Assembly: GCA_947568835.1 (NCBI GenBank)
Contig: OX387602.1
Span: 14,187,021 to 14,251,020, forward strand
Origin: Protonemura montana
Taxonomy: Eukaryota > Arthropoda > Insecta > Plecoptera > Nemouridae
Reading direction: 5' to 3'
DNA length: 64,000 nt
The translations under genes and the position numbers were made by a program. Position 1 is the stretch's first letter, and each line of letters begins with the position of its first letter. Positions 37,226 through 49,190 of the stretch are shown piece after piece. Under the pieces are notes generated by a model. It was not told the DNA's origin, ran no database searches, and worked only from the letters and a program-made list of their open reading frames with translations.

Positions 37226-37241
37226 AAAAAAAAAAAAAAAA
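37226..37241. repeat. A16 homopolymer
   Basis: A run of sixteen A bases, probably length-polymorphic. It lies about 50 bases upstream of the candidate exon acceptor on the minus strand, where it reads as a poly(T) run. Confidence 0.9.
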
Positions 37242-38521
37242 CGTCTCAAGAGATTAAATTCATAGGTAGCAAGCAAAGAACGCGAGCACACTCGCGTCTC
37301 TTCTGTTTCAAGCTGGATTACTGTCAAACAAGCATACAAATCAGTAAGTCTCTACTGTTATTAATGCACTGTCATTCCAGATTATTCCGTTTTAGCCGTG
37401 AAAAGTACGGTTGCAATCTCCAAGTACACTTACATGTGCCGCTGTCTTGGCATTAAGAACACAGCAATGCACCGCTCAAGAACTGCTTTGTGTGTGTGTG
37501 TTTTTTTTTACCAGTTAAAGGATCAGCCACAATTAACCTAGATAACGTTTCCATGTGTCTCATGTGTTCGGTACTACGAACGATATTATCTTATATCGTG
37601 ATTCCGTGCAAAAACCCTGCTACCCACAAGGTGCTGCTTACAAATGGAATGTCACGCTTCTGTAGTTCACATCTTAGCATTTTAGATGAGCTAGAACTGT
37701 TCAACATTACCGTCAGTTATTTATATCTCTCTACATGTTATTTGTCAAGTTATTCTATGAAATTTGCCGAGGTTTGGAGATGCCATGATGGTTGCTATGA
37801 TACGCGAATGCTGGATGCTAGAGAGTGGAGAAGATCAATATGGGAACTAGGACAATGAACGTGACGGGGGTTAAGTGGGGTGGGGTGGCCTCCTTTCCCG
37901 GCTGACGACGTCGGCGACCCTAGCGAATGGGGGCTAATTATTTCATTCAGGTTCAACAGTCATTATCTGGGCCAGTCCTGCATAATAATAATAATCGCAA
38001 TGAGTTTATGGCAGTGAGTAGACATCGGTGCAAGATGATAGGTCGTTCTGAGCTTTAATCTTAAAAGTGTGTTTTTATTGCGATGAAATCATCTTTGATG
38101 TGAGTAGCGAGAGTATGCAGATTTTATTTCTGCTTCTGGTCGTTGAGAGATGTAAAAACTCGCAATTTTTAAAAGTGGATACAAAATGCTTAAGCTGTTT
38201 TTAGTTTTTTTTTTTCTCTCTCCCTCTCTCTTTTAGGAATCAAAACGTCGTCATTTTACGCAAAAACGCTTCAGGATGTCCACCGAACTTTTCTCTCAAA
38301 GAAAAAAATGTAAGCTGTATTTCGAATCCTAAGCTTACTAACAACTTGAAGATCAGAAAATTAATGCAAATTGGACTACATCTGCAACGATTTTCTTTAA
38401 CTAAAAGCGATCAAATGTTTTAAACAGAAATCATGTTTATGAAATGTGTATATATTTGTGCAACTTCAGAGCGAAGTAACCACATAGATTTATGTTCAAT
38501 TTGTGTTTATTGACATTGCAG
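37242..38521. other. Non-coding stretch
   Basis: It contains a short GT run at 37487-37501 and an unrecognised plus-strand ORF at 37490-37858 (122 codons, no domain). Nothing further could be supported. Confidence 0.4.
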
Positions 38522-38696
38522 AGATAAAACTGTGTCAGGAGCGTTCCGACGCTGTAAGACGCCAAACCCCTGTGGCGAAAGCGTCTTCACAGCAAAAAAA
38601 AAAAAAGAGCCGCAAAAGCTCAGGCAAAAAAAGATCTCCGAGCTTTTCGTCGTAGATCTTCGAGTTTCTAGTGAGCACGTCCGCTTATTTGTGTCG
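38522..38696 (+). other. Exon-like segment with paired splice sites, product unknown
   Basis: The acceptor-like TTTATTGACATTGCAG ends at 38521 and a GTGTCG|GTAAGT donor follows at 38697, enclosing 175 bp. One frame is open throughout (KTVSGAFRRCKTPNPCGESV onward). Another frame reads a very Lys/Ser-rich tail and stops. An A13 run inside makes either frame fragile. No family is recognised, so it may be a noncoding exon or chance. Confidence 0.18.
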
Positions 38697-40882
38697 GTAA
38701 GTGGTCGCACTCACGGCATGACTGATGGGGGGCACCTAACCAGTTGACGTGGAAATAACTATCGTGGAGCCCGGGGTACTTGGACCACCTTTAGACTCTA
38801 TGTGGGAACTTGTTCCAAATTAGGTATTGACAGCCACTTAAATGCATTTTTTTTTCTCTGCTACAATACAGTGTTTGGAAGGAAATGGTACAGACTGAAA
38901 AAACGCTGTCATCACCGTACTAAATTACTAAATAGGGTATTTCCACATCACTCGCTAGTAAGTTTTGACAATAATTTTAAATTCAAGCAGCAAATGTCTA
39001 CACATATATTTATAATGAGGACACCACGATTAGTGAAAACGATTATTTTAGAACGAAAAGATACGAAGCGTTTTCACTTTTGCAATTCATCTGTGCGTTT
39101 TAAATGATTTTCAAAAATGGAATCGCATCGAATTTGTAAAGAGAGAAAGAGTCACGTTTAAAATAGCGACTTAAATAATTTAGTTTAAGTTCCTTTTGAA
39201 CTGAACAAAAACAACGTTTTGCGAAATGATAATCGTCGTATAAGAGAAGTATTTGCCAGAGATCAAATATGTATGCATCGCTTGTGAACTAACTGTGAGT
39301 AAAGTCATTTTGATAATAGCAAACAAAAGCGGCTATAACAATAGAGAGTCTAGAATTTGCATGAACTTCTTCCCAACTGTTGTCAGAATAGTAGACACAC
39401 TTCAAAAGGGAATGATTTGCATGGGCATACGAATATTCATAAGACGTATTTCGGTAATATTTTCGTCGAAGTGTTTCTCATTTTTTCCGAGCCAGATTCC
39501 CCAGAGAGACAGAAAGAAGAAACTTTTTTTTTTGCAGCGAAAACAGAAAACTGAGGCGAAATGGCGTGCTGGATGGTACGCGATAAAGGAGCCGCGTTGT
39601 AAAGTTGTAGACCCTCTCTGTGGCATCAATACATTAAGGCACATTTGTCCTGGGAGCGTTGAATTTAGGAAGCGATGCCAGTCGTCCCTAAAGAAGAAAT
39701 AATTGAACGACGGTTAGAAACAAGCATAGAGCATCCAGTTGTAGCAGCTAAATCCAAAACACTGTTTCCCTTTGGGATCGGATGGAGCGGAACCATATAA
39801 TTGTGAGTTGCCGTTGAAAGCGATCTCTTTTATCAAGAAGACAACGCTTCGTCGACAAAGGAACACATAAATGATTGAGCGAAAAATCCGCCACAATAAA
39901 ATTTTATCTACGTTGTATTAACGGTCTGTGCTTAAAAAAAGTCTTAAATCTTTTCTTTAACGCCCATCCATTTTGATTTATAGTCTACGATTTCAATTCT
40001 AGCGTGCCACGATAAAAGCCCGAGAGAGCAATCAGACAGATAGCGATGATAATTCAATTCAGAATTCTTTCTAACATGCTTGAACATGGAGAGAGGATTC
40101 AAAATCGACAATAGCAAAACAATCTTGAAAATATGTCCTTGAGTCAATTTTCACGACACTCAATTGTGAAGTCCACAATACTTAATCAACTGGCACCATG
40201 AAAGCACGACATTCTAAATGAACAGACTGGAATGCGACGTATTTTGGAAGATCAAACGTTTTGCATTTTCCTTCTCTGCCTCCTTTAATGTCAACCCCGG
40301 TTAAAGCGATGCGGTTTAATCCCTAAGGAAATATTTAACGCTTCCACCGTCTCATTAGTTTGGCCTTGGAGGCACTGATGACCACAACTCATTTGAAGCC
40401 AAGTTAAGATTTTGCGTTTTTAAGTTTATTTATACTTCCATACGTTCTCTGGCCTAGTACCATTTCTAAAAATAAGAAAAAGTTACCTTGTGGAACACCC
40501 CAATTCTCAGAGTAAACTATATGGCACTGAGTTTTGGTCAAGTGCTATCTAAATTAACTAACCACGACACACCTGTATAATAATTACCATCTCTCTTCAC
40601 CTATCTCCAGTAATCATCGATACAATTTACCCAAATGAACCCCTTATCGAGATCCAAAACCTTGCACAGTCTAATCATCGTGGATCTCCAAGTTAACGAC
40701 CAATTAACCGCGTGCACGACGAACATTTCCTAGCGATCCCGCTAATTGCCGAACACTCCTTAGAGCTGCGGGACACGCGGCCCACAGGTTGTCTCTCATC
40801 CGTATCGACCGCCTGTGCATTGTCATGGCAACCAGCAGCGCTGATCGCAGAACACAGATGCAAGATCACCGATGCTGGCACA

Positions 40883-40887
<5 letters not shown>
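38697..40887. other. Non-coding stretch
   Basis: The ORF at 39253-39702 (plus, 149 codons) is the longest in the window. It has no recognisable domain and is shadowed by open frames on the other strand. Nothing else could be supported. Confidence 0.4.

Positions 40888-40936
<49 letters not shown>
40888..40936. repeat. (GGCGTC)8 hexanucleotide repeat
   Basis: About eight uninterrupted GGCGTC units. Read in frame they would give alternating Ala-Ser on the plus strand (ORF 40712-40945), but no flanking domain supports translation. It is a CpG-dense tract in AT-rich surroundings. Confidence 0.95.
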
Positions 40937-42359
40937 AGGGTCTGACGCCTTAGCCGCTAATGCGCCCCGTCGTCTTCTTTGCCACGGCGCGAAAAATATT
41001 TCTTACTGTTGTTTTGCTCAACTATTGACAAGAGTCATTTAATTACGGGATTTGTTTGTATCCGGCAAAAATATTTGATCGTTATGTATGCTGTCACATT
41101 ACGGCGACTGTGAATTGGGACGCAGTGTCTATTGTATTCGATTTGATTTGATTTGATTGGGTTATTGTCGGATATTCAAATTCGAATTGAAACATGCAAA
41201 CTCGACTTTGAATACATTGACGTTTGCAATTTGATCGCATTTTCTCTTGGTCGGCGCTGGAGTCTAAAACAGATTTTCGAGGCGTGATCCATGCACATAG
41301 TTTTTAATGCAACAAGAATTTTTTACTTAATGTAATAAGTCGTTTGCTGAATTAGTAAAATCGATCGTTAGTAAAACTGCAATGAACTCATATTGTTCCG
41401 TGTTTATCTGGCAAGCAGTTAATGTTGTTGCTCTTTGTGTCAGTTTGATCTTCTAACGAAATGAAGTTATTTCATTATCAAAAGTGTTTCGAAAAGCAAT
41501 TAGCATACTTTTGCTAAAATAACACTAATCATTTAAGTGAGTATACTCTGATGCATAGCTCTCACGAATGGAAGAGCAGGTACCAACAGATATTACGGCT
41601 GTGACATGTATAAATGCATAAATTGTTGATGCACTTTCCCGACTGCAATGCAGTGTGCACCAATCAAGCATCACGGTCTAAGAGCATTTCACTGTCAAGC
41701 AGCGTATATATGTTCTGTTCCAAAACGCGCTACTTCCAAGCTATAAACAAATAAATTGCTGTCCCGGGCAGGAACCTATAAATGTCAGTGCAAACGTTGG
41801 ACCCCACGGATATTTATTTTCCATCATAAACTTTTAAACAAGACAAACACCGAGTATATTGTTTACTACCTTCAAAATAACTCTTTTCACCTGAAGTTGT
41901 GTGAATCACGGGAATATGGAAATTCAATTGATTCTCTGATGGATAAAATACTATTTTTATGAGTTTGAGTGTTAAAAAACATTTGGGATGAATTCGCAAG
42001 TTCTGCTCTACTTTCAACCAAAAATCAACGAGTTATTTACAAGATGAACGAGTAAAATAAACAGTGACGTTTATCAAACTAGGTAAATTAAAGCAACTGC
42101 AGCGTATTGACAATTAATGAGAGGTAATCCAACAAATATCAAACCACTTCAGAATTAAAAGTAAGATAAATCCTGATATATGTAGCCGCACCATAATATT
42201 CTAGTATTCCTTCCCAAAAAGCTTTTCCACACGAAACCCAAAGCAAATTTCACCTACACATGCATTCAATCGATTACCATTCCAATCAACGATAATTATT
42301 TCCAGCCAGACGCTCTAAGGTTCTCTTTTTTAGCACATAGACCTACTCTTCGAATCGCG
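40937..42359. other. Non-coding stretch
   Basis: AT-rich with no exon, RNA gene or sizeable repeat recognised. A GATTTGATTT near-repeat lies around 41139-41160. Confidence 0.45.
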
Positions 42360-42560
42360 CACGGTGGCTCAGTCGGCCAGGTCACTGACGAGATCGTGAG
42401 TGTGGGCGCTTTCTCGCGCCGCCGCTGTGGGGCGCCGCGCGAGAGCAGCCGCCGTCGCGACGCCGACGCCGCGTGCAGTAGAAGGGAGGTGTGTCCGGGA
42501 ACGCTAGCATTAGTTAACGGGAGTCGGGGGCCGCAGCGGCCGCGCTTCATCCTACGAGCC
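42360..42560. promoter_or_regulatory. CpG island, possible promoter
   Basis: A strongly CpG-rich 200-bp block with GCCGCCGC, GACGCCGACGCCGCG and GGCCGCAGCGGCCGCG runs. On the plus strand an exact initiator TCAGTC (42369-42374) is followed by a strong GTGAGTG donor at 42396. That would leave only a 25-base first exon, and no DPE lies at +28. Both strands are open (ORFs 42296-42550 minus, 42396-42593 plus), as expected from GC-rich sequence. Whether it serves a gene is unknown. Confidence 0.35.
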
Positions 42561-45326
42561 CCGGAAAACCGCAGGCGATCCGACGGCCTATAGCACCGAC
42601 CACCTTGCTCTCATAACCGTAAAGCGCTTCTACTTTATTCGATTCGGTTTACACAACGGTTCATTTTTCTTTGCAAATTATTATTGTTTAGTAAATGTTA
42701 TACATCCATTATCTAGAAACAAATATAATTATAGCATTTTTTTCGATACGCTTAAGTTGAATTTTAGAGTTCGACAGATAGAAGGAATTTATAGCTCATT
42801 TATTACATAACTGTTTTTAAAATCCACGTGTCATCACCGTCATACACTGTCAAGTGTTATAATATTTAAAAAAAAACGTGTGCTAAAGAAATACGGGTAA
42901 ATTTTCGATTAGAAAATTAATGACTATTGATATAAATATAGTATAATACTATAATCCGAAGTGTCCATATATAGTGTATATTATAAAGTAATTTATCTAG
43001 TTAATATATTGCATAAATATATATACACACATATATATTGTATATATATAATCTCAATGTTCACGGGCCTAAAATCCTAGCGTTATCAATGTGTGTGTAA
43101 TTTTATGCGTAGGAGAAGCGAGTGTTTTAAGTGATATTCGACTGAAAAGTAAGTTGACATGAGACTCTGTTTTTGTAATTTATTAGTTCAGTTACACACA
43201 GCACAAATATTTAAGTGGATTGTGCATGAAAAATAATGTTTAATTAAATCAGCCAGGTGTTGTCTTCTGAACAACTGCAACACTGCAATTGGTGTAATGC
43301 ATAATGCATTCTCTCTCGGGATTCACCGAGTGCATTTTGTAGTAACGGCATTCATTTTTCAACACTAATATACATGTCGAAAAGGATGCGGGTAATTGAA
43401 AAATTCAAACAGTCTTTTAATTACATGAATTGTTTATCACAAATCCTTGCACTTAAAAGCTGCGACGTGAGGTGTGATTGCTTTGATTAATTGCTAACTC
43501 GTCCACCAGGATTAAATGAGATTCCCTGATGTATGCACTGGCAGATGCGTAACCGCTACATAACGCATTGCTCACAACTGTACTGATAACAAATAATTAC
43601 TGCAGACCAGTGGAATAGATTAATGCACTGAACAATGACCACGATTACCCACCTAAGATTACTATAATGAGGAATACTGGAGCCCAATAATAGCATACAA
43701 AGTTTTGTTATTACAAGCTTAACTACATTGTGGCAGCTGATTTAGTGCTTTATCATCTCTGTTCATGGTGTTTACGCGAGCAGAAAATAAACCTTGTGGT
43801 AATCCACATCATCTTTACTTTCAAAATTATGCTTAATTCCTTTTTGATAAGCTCCATTTCAAAGATGCATATTACCTTATTTTATTATTATCAACACAAT
43901 AACCATCTCAAAAATTGATGCGCATTGCAAGCGTTTGCAATTTAAATCAGATTTCATCTAAATGCATATTACCATTGACGAATGTAACTTTACTTGTGTA
44001 TCGACAAAAAAGCATATTCGCTGAGCAGTAAACCGTTTACCTGCACATAAATCAACGCGGCGTTATATATAAAACACGCTTGTGTGTCACGAGTAGGTGA
44101 TAACAAAAAGCTTGGTTAGTCTGGCAACAACAAGGTGACGCGTGCTTGTTTATTGTTTGCCGCCTCGCACTTCACGACTGTGCTCCTGTACTGACGTAGG
44201 CTTTCGCTAAACGAAACGCCTCTGATAGTGTCTCTCACCGGGACGATTCAGCGGGCTCACTTAGTGGCGGGACTGGGGTTGTGCTCCCGTAGGAGGTTAA
44301 CAAATTAGGGTCACCTGTGTTGTGGAGTCGGGGTGGAAAGAGTTGCGAGAGATGGGCATTGAAATATGGCTGGCATAAAATTTTGTGCGTTACAAACATT
44401 AGGTAAATATCAAAAAGTTTTCACGGCTAGATTTAAAATAAAAATATAACTGAAACGGATGGATATTTTCCTGGTTATAAGCATTTTGGTGAGGAACTAA
44501 CTTAAATTCTTGAACGTAAATCAGAATGTTCAGAATTTTGTCTGCAGCTCATAGCAAATTTAGGTTAAATTCATAGAAAAATGTCTGTAGATGATCAAAC
44601 AGCAGCATCATTTAAAAATGTCGCTTCTTAATGTAAGTAATCAATACAATCTGTAACGGCCGAGTAAAATAAGGTACCGAAAGCCACTTAGTTAGTCTCT
44701 AAATTATCTATTTCCTTTTGTTATCCAGTATCTGTTATCAGTTTTATGCTAACCTCGATGATACAAACACACACCCCTCGCCACTGCTGGCGCAATATCG
44801 TGCAAATCCTAGCAGAGTCACACCTTCGTTAAACGGTTGACGAAATACCTTTCAGTGTGACACAAGCGACACGAGATTAACTCGCATTCGCACGCTCGTA
44901 AACACTGATCGTGCGTGACGATAATGCGTGATCAATTTTAATCTACAATTGGCTAATTGTTTAGCTAGATTATCTTTAATAGTTTTGTTTTGATGTGCGT
45001 AGGCATACCGAGAGAGGAGTCTACAAAAAAAATGTGTGTTTGAAATGCATAGATGTGGCAGCTTCGAATATATCTTTGTAACTGTTAAGTCACTACTAAT
45101 TAGGCTTTTGATAAAACTATTACTAGTCTTTAATTATTTCATGAGTCATAAAAATGACACAGAGACGGTTCAAACCAGGCTCCTCCATTCAGCATCGATG
45201 ACAGAATAATAAAATATCATTGAATGAAGAGGAGGAAGAAGATGCAACTTTCATTTAAAATCTCAGTGCGTTTTGTCAATTTGAATAAATTTGTCCGAAA
45301 ATCGAACGTCTTGGGTCAGTACCCCA
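42561..45326. other. AT-rich non-coding stretch
   Basis: Contains a TA/CA-rich microsatellite-like segment at 43018-43051. No exon or RNA gene was recognised. Confidence 0.45.
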
Positions 45327-45358
45327 GAACGCAGCCCGCAGAGCAAACTTGGCTCCTC
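45327..45358 (+). repeat. 32-bp motif, copy 1
   Basis: GAACGCAGCCCGCAGAGCAA followed by ACTTGGCTCCTC. The same 32 bases recur at 45501 with one change and at 46043 exactly, and a shortened form occurs at 46192. The inner GAGCAAACTTGGCTC is a near-palindrome. Confidence 0.92.
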
Positions 45359-45500
45359 TGCGAAAGAAGTCAACGCATCACAAGCCACACATGGAGGCAG
45401 GTTAACAACATGTAGCACACATTTGAGATTCAAAATGTGTGATCCGTTTCACCCTAATCTAAAAGTGAAAGCATTATGGGCGGTTTAAAATGAGAACTCT

Positions 45501-45532
45501 GAACGCAGCCCGCAGAGCAGACTTGGCTCCTC
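45501..45532 (+). repeat. 32-bp motif, copy 2
   Basis: One base differs from copy 1 (GAGCAGACTTGG instead of GAGCAAACTTGG). Similarity to the sequence after copy 1 continues weakly (a TCACA..., ACAT..GAG..G pattern), suggesting a longer unit of about 174 bp. Confidence 0.92.
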
Positions 45533-45636
45533 CGTGATCCGTGAATCACAGGCTGAACATAGAGGGCAACAAAATTGGTCCATTTTAAAAAACCAATTCT
45601 TCTTTTTGTTTTTTCATTGAGTTTTCAGGTATATTT

Positions 45637-45855
45637 AGAGGACCAGCGCTAGTGTTAAGCTTTCCGCCTTGCAAAAGAGCCGGCAACACGTGAAAGCGGT
45701 GGGTGCCACCCGATGGCACTTGCGGCAGTAGTTTTAAACAAGCATCTGAAGCTAAATAATAACGACTCAAAATATCGATACTTGTATTTCAACCGTTAAA
45801 GCTAGCATTATAAAGGTTAATTGCGCTTAAATCAGACTTAAATGCGAGTTAGCAA
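45637..45855 (+). repeat. Dispersed repeat, copy B (about 220 bp)
   Basis: The counterpart of 25617-25845, in the same orientation and with the same block order (AGTGTTAAGCTTTC, GAGCCGGCAACACGTGA, CCCGATGGCACTTG, CAAAATATCGATAC). It lies between motif copies 2 and 3 of the 45.3-46.2 kb group, as if inserted into that array. GTGCCACCCGATGGCAC inside it is a potential hairpin. Confidence 0.75.
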
Positions 45856-46042
45856 AGAAAATTAACAAATTAACATTTCTTTACTCTCGAATCGACAATG
45901 CCTGCACCTAGTAGCACCATCCATTTTTGTCGGTTAAGTAGTCGAGTTCTGAACGAAAGTTTAGCATAAGCGTTATGGTAGTACGGTTACACCGCATAAG
46001 CCACAGTGCAATCCTTAAACGCAGCTCCACATCAAAGCCCCT

Positions 46043-46074
46043 GAACGCAGCCCGCAGAGCAAACTTGGCTCCTC
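46043..46074 (+). repeat. 32-bp motif, copy 3
   Basis: Identical to copy 1 over all 32 bases, although 716 bp away and flanked by different sequence. The sequence between copies is much more diverged than the motif itself. Confidence 0.92.
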
Positions 46075-46191
46075 CACTAAAGTTAACAGCCAAACGAAAC
46101 GTGGCATCAAATAAATCATGCTAAGAAGACAGCAGCAAGACATTAGCTAAGAACGGATGGGAAATGTTAGAGATGTTCAAAGATTAGAGCA

Positions 46192-46211
46192 GGACGCAGC
46201 CCGCCGAGCAG
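46192..46211 (+). repeat. 32-bp motif, partial copy 4
   Basis: GGACGCAGCCCGCCGAGCAG keeps the first 20 bases with three changes and then diverges. It lies 149 bp after copy 3. Confidence 0.75.
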
Positions 46212-49162
46212 GTTAATTCATTCGGTCTATATAATCGCAGTTTGACTTTGATTACATCATTTTCTTCCAAATAATTTACAACGAGGCACTTGTTTTTATC
46301 TCTTGATGATTAATTACGTGTCAACTGTGAAAGTTTTCCGTGCCAGTTTTCCGTAAAGTTTTGAAATTGAGTAATTTTTTTGTTACAAATGATTAAGTTT
46401 GTTCGGTGTTTTTGATTTCCCATGATATAAATTCGAGCATCATGTGTATGATGGAAATGATTTCAAGGAAATTCGTGATATTCACAAAGACACCGACCTA
46501 GGAAAATAATGTAAAAATTAATTGCGTTCTAATTAACCCATTTCATCCCGTTTAATTTATAAGCGATATTTAAAAGGTACTACAACAGAGAATAATTTTC
46601 ACGTTCTAGACTATTATGACACTTCTAAAAAATCCAATAATTGATGGCAATTTTATGAGCGACATTTAAAAGAATAGACAGCAATCGAAGGGTTTAGTTT
46701 TATGTTTCGAGGACACAGTTTCCGATAATTGAACAGCAAATAATAGTTTGACGATAAATCAATGGAGACAATCCAAGCTCGACGGCGCCAATAATTGGCA
46801 AGCCAGTCAATGGAATGAGTTGTCATCCGTCACGGAACATCACTGCGATAAATATTTGAGCTCTACTATCACCATCGCACTGTCGCGTTGTCACTCTCAA
46901 AAGGAAGCAAGCCACGTCTTTTTAAACCGACAACAAAACCAAACGACATCACTGCTATTCAAAAGTACTTTCCAAAATTTAAAGTTACATCTAAACAGAA
47001 TTGAAAAAAAAACGAGATAACCTCTAAAAAAAAAAAAACGGTTTCCATTCCCGGGGATCAAGCTTAGAAATAAATCTCTTTTGGAGGCTGGTGGATATAG
47101 TGTTAAATGGCAGACAGTCGCCTACGCAGCCGCCAGATCGGGCACGAGAAAGTCTTCTCTGTAGGTCTGAGTTAACTTCGAGAGAGGGCAATAAAACTTG
47201 TCAGGGTTAGGCCGGTTAGGTGCGTTACGGTACGAGGCTAAAGCTCTGTCAGCAATAATGAAATGCTTCGCTGCCCACGAAATTTTTAATACGATTTGAT
47301 CCGTGGAGATTACGTGCGATGTGACGATTAAAGCCGCACGGAGTCTCATTGACTAATATATTACAAAATACCAACTGAAATTTTTAATATGAATTGTTTG
47401 TCGCTGAGTTTTGAGCCTTAATTTCGTCCACACGTTCAGGAACTGAGCGAGCTGCGTGAAATTACTACACATATACATACTTTGAGAACAGCACACATTC
47501 ATTTGCCAAAAATCGGATGTTAAAGGTATTTCTGAATAGAAACTTTAACCTTTCTCAAAGATAATACAATTTGAATTCGATTTTCAGCAGCCAGTAAAAA
47601 CACTGCGAGTCGTCTACATCCTAAAATCCGCATAATATTTGATCACGCGTGGAATTTCGACAGAGGGTAGACTCAGTCGAGAGTGATATCAATTATTATC
47701 AGCCCCGCCAGCCAGGATAGGCCGTCATGTGCCACTTGGATGCAATTTGCAACCGATTAATTTCCACATGTATCCATCCCAGGGTAGCTCGCTTCGCGGG
47801 GAACTAGATTATAGCGGGAAGAGGGATGAGGGTTTAGGGGCTGGGATGTTTGAGGGGTTCCCGCCGAGGCTACGCGATGGATGCCAGCTTCGAAAACCCG
47901 CCTACCGACCGGATCGACGGAATAACTGCCTCCCTAGGGGGTGCTGGTATGAACACCGGCCACGATTATTTTTATTTAGTGTCGAGAGGGTTGCAGCTTG
48001 TTATAATGCATACGCCGTGGGTCCTGTACTTCTATATAGTTGAGTGGCTGTGCAAATTTTCGAAAACTTTTGTAGTGGCTGCGGTCGATTGGTTTTGCTG
48101 GTGCATTAAAAGGCTGCATACGGATTTTCGTGCTGGGCTTGGGTTTCAAACTTCGGTGTTATGCTAAAGGTTTTAGAGCAAAATGTCTCGGTGTCTGTTG
48201 GATGCACGACGCATTCAGAGCTTCCAATACGGTAAATACGAGTTTTTTTGCAGGTTCTCGACTAAATCATGTAACTTGTGTGTGATAATAACCACCAATA
48301 AAGGTTTAGATTTAGCACTTCTTGCAAAAAGTTAGAGGGAGCTCCATTACTGCGTAGCTGTAAGCTTGTGTACGCGCTGGCAGACGGTGAAATCAATTAG
48401 AAATAGTTTAGACGTAAAGTTTGCAGGCTTTGTTTGACGTTCCATTGTACCACCATGTTCTGAGTGACATTCACTGAATCAACTGGCACCGAATTACCAT
48501 AGAAATTGTAATTCAAATATTTGTGTATTATTATTCTATTTAGGATGTGGAAGCCGTAGCTGGCTCTAGTTAGCTCTTTACGTTTTCATTTAACTGCGGA
48601 AATGTTTGCTTAATTGCAATCACGGTAGAAATTAACGTGCGCTCAGATTTATTACCTTCTGTTCGCAAAATATTTGCATGTCAAAAGGGTATGCGGGTAA
48701 TAATTACTGTGCACAGACGCTTGTAATAAAATATTTGGCCTCGGAGAGTGAAAAAGAATGGTGAGTTTGAAGAGGAAATTCTCTATACACAGTTTGCATT
48801 TGAAGAACAAATTAAGGGCCTGGCATGTTACATAAAAGAGGAACAAACGCTTCTGTTTTTTTGTTCGTTCGTTACTATTCCTTTTCTTTCTTTCAAATAC
48901 AAACCTCTGAAACGTGGTTACGAAAAAGCACCACTTAACATGACGTTATGCTCGAAATATTTAACGACTATTTCCTTTTTTTTTGTAAATACATATTCCC
49001 ATGAGTTTCCTGGTACAATTATTTTGTTATAATGTCACTGGAAAATCTGTTAACATGTGATTGTAATAACCAAACTCGGTAAATCCGTATGTCGATATTT
49101 TCCGGATATTGGATGCCAGCGTTGTGAACCAATGTTTCATCTGCAGCTGAACCATCCCCTCC
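46212..49162. other. Non-coding stretch with a GC-rich patch
   Basis: At 47760-48000 the base composition rises and two plus-strand frames are open for 104-105 codons (47729-48043 and 47850-48167). Neither shows a recognisable domain. The rest is AT-rich with nothing supported. Confidence 0.35.
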
Positions 49163-49190
49163 CAGCCACCCAGCCACCCAGCCACCCAGC
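49163..49190. repeat. (CAGCCACC)3.5 short tandem repeat
   Basis: Three full eight-base units and a half unit, perfectly conserved. Confidence 0.95.

Noticed and set aside
39253..39702. 149-codon plus-strand ORF, the longest in the window, as a gene
   Set aside because: AT-rich composition with homopolymer-coded stretches, no recognisable domain, and an open frame on the other strand over the same bases.
47785..47830. AGCTCGCTTCGCGG resembling the 5' end of U6 snRNA
   Set aside because: The conserved U6 body (ATACAGAGA and following) is absent.
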